Shown here: positions 59,961-64,000 of the stretch, piece by piece
Layout of the letters: every line of letters begins with the position of its first letter
Numbering within the stretch: position 1 is the stretch's first letter
Source: Sphagnum compactum
Taxonomy: Eukaryota > Bryophyta > Sphagnopsida > Sphagnales
Reading direction: 5' to 3'
Assembly (NCBI GenBank): GCA_965153455.1
Contig: OZ234504.1
Span: forward strand, 10,292,001 to 10,356,000
Length of the DNA stretch: 64,000 bases
Made by a program: the position numbers and the translations under genes
Notes under the pieces: generated by a model
What the model was told of the DNA's origin: nothing
The model's input: only the letters and a program-made list of their open reading frames with translations
Databases searched by the model: none

Positions 59961-61950
59961 TTATTGGTTCCATGATGTCAGATGTCAGAGGAAATTATGT
60001 TCTGTGGGCATTGACATTTTGGGCATTCATGATGAAAGGTCCGATTCCTATACAAAACACACAGAATACTACTGAGTATAAAGATTCCCTACTGTAAGGA
60101 GAGAGGTTCACTGTTCATTCCAAAGGAGTAGCTAAGAGAGAAAGTACAGAGGGCGATTCCTCATTACAGGTCTTTTAGCCATAAAAGGAGAAACCTACCT
60201 TCTTATTAGGTCTACTTGGGTTGTTGGACAATATCTTTAATCTTTGGCCATAGCACAACTGGCAGCCCTCTGTAGGAGGAAAACATGGTGAAGTGGTGGT
60301 GTGAGTCACATGAAGAATTATGTATTGTCAACATTGGTGAAGTGATGTGAGTGTCTAAAGGAATTATACCCATATTGCTACTGAAGTACCTGGGCCAATT
60401 CGACACTAATTATATTATTCTCAGAAATGTTGAAATTCTAATTCAGGAAATATTTTCTCTCAAGGAAAGTAAAGAATCTGATGAAATAGTCGGGAATATA
60501 TCATTTCTCAAAGTGGAATCCTCAAAATTAATTAATTATTTAACAAATATGTGTTTAAGTGGCCAAAGTACCACTATATTAGTAGTGTTGGATTCAAGAT
60601 GAGGAGGAGAAAGGGATAAACTAAAAGAATAAATTCACACAAGCATCAACAATGTCACATTGTAGTATAAATTATACATATATTCAACCTTGAGAACATA
60701 TTCCTTTTTATCATGAGCCAATGTGCAGTGCATGCCATAAATTTCAACCCTTCCACATTTTCTACATTAAAGTGAACCACATGGATGAGATTGACCACTA
60801 GAATGCACACATGAATTTCACAATATGGATGAAATCAACCATAAGGATAGTTTGGCCATTATCATCCATCGTGAGTTTAATTTCATCCATGTTTTCAAAA
60901 TATTTTGGCACTATTGTCATTGAATTTTGTCCATGTGATATTTTTCATCTTCCATGTAGTAAATTTCATTGAATTTGTGATGTTCATTCATGAAATTCAT
61001 TTTCATCTTTGCAACATGCTTATGAACATACATTCATCCATATGATATTGTCCATGTATAATGAGTTTGATTCATTTAGTTTACTTTAGTTTGGTGGTCA
61101 ATATTGGGCATATTCATGGTTGGGGTTTCGAAAAGGAATGACCTATAAAAAGAGGATTATGAAGGACAAATTTGGACTTCCATAATGTTTACAAATATTA
61201 CAATCATAGTTTTTTTTTAGTTTCTACAATTAAAATATTAAGTTCTTGAACAAGGAAAAGTATCCATTAATGTATTGGGTATTGTTTAAAAGTCCTTTTG
61301 AGTCCTTAAACTGTAGGGGGCCATGTGTTTGGGTCACATTTTTTTTCAAGGAATGACAAGGAATCCAAATAATCATGCAAATAATTTCAAAAAAATTGTA
61401 AAACAAAATCATGCCTCCCTCTATGCTTTGGCATGTTCATTAGGTGAACCTAATTAGAAATGAAAAAGTACTAGGGCTTCAAAGTCCTTTAAAATAACCT
61501 TACTGGGCTACAAAGGAAAGGACTATTTTTAAAAATTATTTGGTTGTTTTCTTATGGTCATTAGGTTTATATTTTCTAGCTACAAACGTATGTGTCATTT
61601 ATAGGACTCAAAAATGCAAAATGTAAAGCAAAAGGGCTATTTTATGGCTATTAAAAATACTTTTAATGACTTGTCACATTCCTAAAAAACATTCTTGTCC
61701 TTCCCATATGTCTCACACAACATTTGTCTCGCCAATTTTATATGTATAATTCAAAATCAATTTATTGAAAGATCTAAGGTCGATATTGAATCTAAATCGT
61801 TTCATGTCAAATAGTTGATTGTTGAAATTAACTAATAAGGGAAAAAATTCAGCCCTAGATTTTGAACTTTTGATCAAGGCCATCAATGCTTTCATCTTTC
61901 CCCTTTTGCCAATTCTTTGCAAGTGCAAGCTTTCCAAGATTTGGAGCTCT
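59961..61950. other. Gene-free AT-rich region
   Basis: No gene recognised. An 83-codon frame at 60351-60602 (LLLKYLGQFDTNYIILRNVE, then IQEIFSLKESKESDEI) is of ordinary composition but unassignable. The 60760-61060 stretch repeats words like CATCCAT and TGAATTTC without clear period. Confidence 0.4.
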
Positions 61951-61956
61951 CTGTGG

Positions 61957-62213
61957 CTATGGCGTTTGACCTAGGTGGAGTAGATCTAATTTGTTAAGTT
62001 TTGTAAAATTTGCAACAACTATGTTTCACAATTGTTGACAACTATGGCATTTGGCCTAAGTTAACTTTATAGAACTACCTTGCCAAGTTTCATAGCTTTT
62101 AGTAGCTATGTTTCACAACTCTCAACGGTTATGCCGTTTGACCTACGTGAAGCAACAAATCCATCTTGTGAAGCTCTGTAACTTTTGATGACTACAACTA
62201 TGGAATAGTAGAT
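61957..62213. repeat. Three-copy ~86-bp tandem repeat
   Basis: Units begin CTATGGCGTTTGACCTAGG (61957), CTATGGCATTTGGCCTAAG (62042) and TTATGCCGTTTGACCTACG (62129), then continue with AAGTTTTGTAA-type and GCAACAACTATGTTTCAC-type words. Spacing is 85 and 87 bases. The units are substantially diverged, so the array is old. Confidence 0.65.
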
Positions 62214-62339
62214 CCATGTATGCATAACAAAGTTGCCTTCTTGTGAGGTTTGCAAAATATGTACATGAAACTTTTGTTCAAAATCATTGTGGATGCTTCC
62301 ATTGTCAAAGATCATTTCCTATCTTATTTCTAATTTTTT

Positions 62340-62420
62340 CAATATAGTGGCATTCGAACCCATGTGTTTTCCAGCCCATCTTTTAGGTGTGTCAATGCGA
62401 TGTGGGTAACATAGTGTAAA
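62340..62420 (-). repeat. tRNA-like (SINE-like) segment
   Basis: On the minus strand ACACATGGGTTCGAATGCC is a good Pol III B-box match; the region about 35 bases earlier (CATCGCATTGACACACC) could hold a poor A box. No cloverleaf is visible. Confidence 0.35.
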
Positions 62421-62819
62421 CCATTTTTTTTTGCTTGCCATAAAACTTGCCAAAACAACTTAAAGCTAGTCATCAAAGTTGATGGCAAAAGGTTTCCTAG
62501 CTATCTATCCATAATCTATTACACCTTTCCCCTCTCCACTGCAAACATGGAAATTCCACTGGAACAAGTGAGATAATCCCTCATGACCTTATTTGTTTCA
62601 CAAGTTAGCCTTGATGATCTTTGTCTCCTTGGAACATTTTGAGGTGAAGTATTTCTTAACATTTTGAATTTATGGATTGCATCATTCCATTGCAAATTAT
62701 TTTCAATTATAGTTTTTCTTCAGATAAGACATCAAGTTTTTTTAAAGGTTTAAAAGGTAGGATTCCCATAATATGTCTAGCAAGAAATAAGTAAATGATG
62801 TTTTTGTTTGTAATGACAA

Positions 62820-63935
62820 TGTGAACAAGAATTTGCTAGATGTAAGAATTGGATTTTGAAGGTAGAAAGACTATGGAGCATAGTCAACAAATGCACTTGC
62901 AAAAGGGGTACAACTTGTGTGTGTCACCTATGGGGGGTTACCATACAAATTGTTGGTATTACTACACTTGGAAAAGATGATAGGCATATTCACATGGGTA
63001 AATTTTTATTGATAGGATTCAATTTTTTTTACTAGTTGATACTATCCAAGTTTTGGAGATGTTATGACTAATATGTGTGCTAGAAAGGTTGTGTGTCAAT
63101 GGCATAGGGAATAATTAGCTCATAATGTTATTGAGAGATCAAGGCTTGCCATTCAAAGGCGTCAAAATAAGGCTATCCACAGAGAAAGAAAAAGAAAGGT
63201 TCTATCACATCAAAGGAATGCAAAATTTAGTGAGTATTCTATGTTCCCTTGTACGACTGGAAATGTTTCTAACATTGTTGCAACAAGGTGTGCAAACAAA
63301 ATAGGGTTAGACTTATTGTGTTCTACTGGTGTCAATGGACCTAAGTTCCAAAAAAAAGTGTTTGAGAGATTATTGACACTACCCATGTTATAAATTGCAA
63401 TGCCAAATATGTTGTGAAGCATAAGGAATTGTTACAATGTGAAGTTGTTTATAAGAGTTTGAAAATTGCTTGGAAAGGTTTGAAATATGGTGTAAGGAAG
63501 GACCAATACGTGGTTCGGGATGTTGTAGAGGCTACTGTTGTATCTACATCTTCCTTGTCCGGATTAATAACAACTGGAAAGTGTGTAGGCTTCAATAGGA
63601 GATCGCTTAAAAGAGTTGTGCATCGAAGGCAAATGTTGGATGCAAAACAAGATGGAAATAACTGGGCTAAAGGGGATAAGAGAGTCAAGAAAGATGCAAT
63701 CTCCGAGAATGTGAAAGCCATTGTGGTTAAATGGTTCTTTGAAGAAACGATGATCAGCCCAAACAAAAAATATGTTATTCATCATCAAGTTGGGCACAAA
63801 TCTTGTGAACCGCATGATGCCCATTTCATTCAAGAGAGTGAGGCAAGATTCAATTTCCCTTTCATGTGGCTTTTTGGTTACACTTCAATCTATGAATTTT
63901 TAACTTTTGAATGTTCAAATCTAGTCTTTGTGTAG
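62820..63935 (+). pseudogene. Unrecognised, probably transposon-derived coding fragment
   Basis: The last part, 63414-63935, is an open frame of 173 codons with non-repetitive protein-like composition: basic and Trp-containing, including VVKWFFEETMISPNKK and HHQVGHKSCEPHDAHF. Upstream at 62880-63000 and 63180-63380 the plus strand also reads protein-like (CSIVNKCTCKRGTTCVC; CTTGNVSNIVATRCANKIGL) but in other frames and with stops. The pattern is of a decayed longer coding sequence. I do not recognise the family; the 'W..E....SPNKK' and His-rich tail recall ORFs in plant repeat libraries, but this is from memory. It could instead be a real single-exon gene end, since the 3' half is intact up to a TAG. 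Confidence 0.4.
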
Positions 63936-64000
63936 TTATAAATATGTGTATTGTACTAATTTTCAAAGTTCTAGGGTTACACAATTTCTAATTTGGTAAG

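Noticed and set aside
1-64000. CRISPR arrays, bacterial defence or operon-type systems
   Set aside because: The window has spliced plant genes and plant transposons; no regularly spaced short repeats with unique spacers or bacterial gene clusters are present.

Overview
This is nuclear DNA from a land plant. It is AT-rich, intron-bearing and dominated by transposable elements. Two protein-coding genes look intact, both of plant families: an intronless cytosolic-type phospholipase A1-II (DAD1-like lipase) at 5557-6930 (+), and a CER3/WAX2 cuticular-wax gene at 41040-48363 (-). I resolved the second into 11 exons with consistent splice sites and phases, encoding 623 residues. The plant lineage cannot be fixed from this window. 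An insertion of mitochondrial ccmFN/ccmFC sequence at 34.4-36.3 kb is decayed nuclear-resident organelle DNA, so the window itself is not organellar.

Layout. 1-5.2 kb: a TIR element of the 'TTGGGTGAACCAGCACC' family whose right arm was split by a 1.1-kb hAT-type element with an 8-bp target-site duplication (TSD). 5.2-7.1 kb: the lipase gene. 7.1-13.6 kb: repeat-rich, with a hairpin, a degenerate minisatellite, a candidate non-autonomous Helitron, and a Mutator-like MITE (9-bp TSD) whose right part is tandemly triplicated as identical 297-bp units. 14.4-19.75 kb: a Ty3/gypsy relic on the minus strand (gag, protease, RT, RNase H, integrase all recognisable, all broken by stops). 19.8-20.6 kb: a solo LTR with perfect 5-bp TSD. 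21.9-24.1 kb: a non-autonomous CACTA element with 3-bp TSD. 24.1-34 kb: very AT-rich decayed DNA, including a probable older CACTA-like element, a minisatellite and several tRNA-like (SINE-like) segments. 34.4-36.3 kb: mitochondrial ccmFC and ccmFN pseudogenes. 36.3-41 kb: nothing recognised. 41.0-48.4 kb: CER3 gene with repeat-filled introns. 48.4-50.3 kb: its upstream region, richer in CpG than its surroundings. 50.3-53.4 kb: a 2-kb foldback element with arms of about 240 bp around an array of ~70-bp repeats that are each palindromic. 55.6-60 kb: another minisatellite, a 21-base G run and more TIR elements. 62-64 kb: a three-copy tandem repeat and a TE-like or unknown coding fragment running towards the window end.

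The two genes do not form an operon or a visible functional pair. One hydrolyses glycerolipids and the other belongs to the ER very-long-chain alkane pathway of the cuticle; they share only lipid metabolism and lie 34 kb apart. No undescribed multi-gene system is visible. The most interesting structures are the TE nestings whose boundaries can be read from TSDs, the post-insertion triplication of a MITE, the foldback element with the palindromic array, and the ccm insertion.
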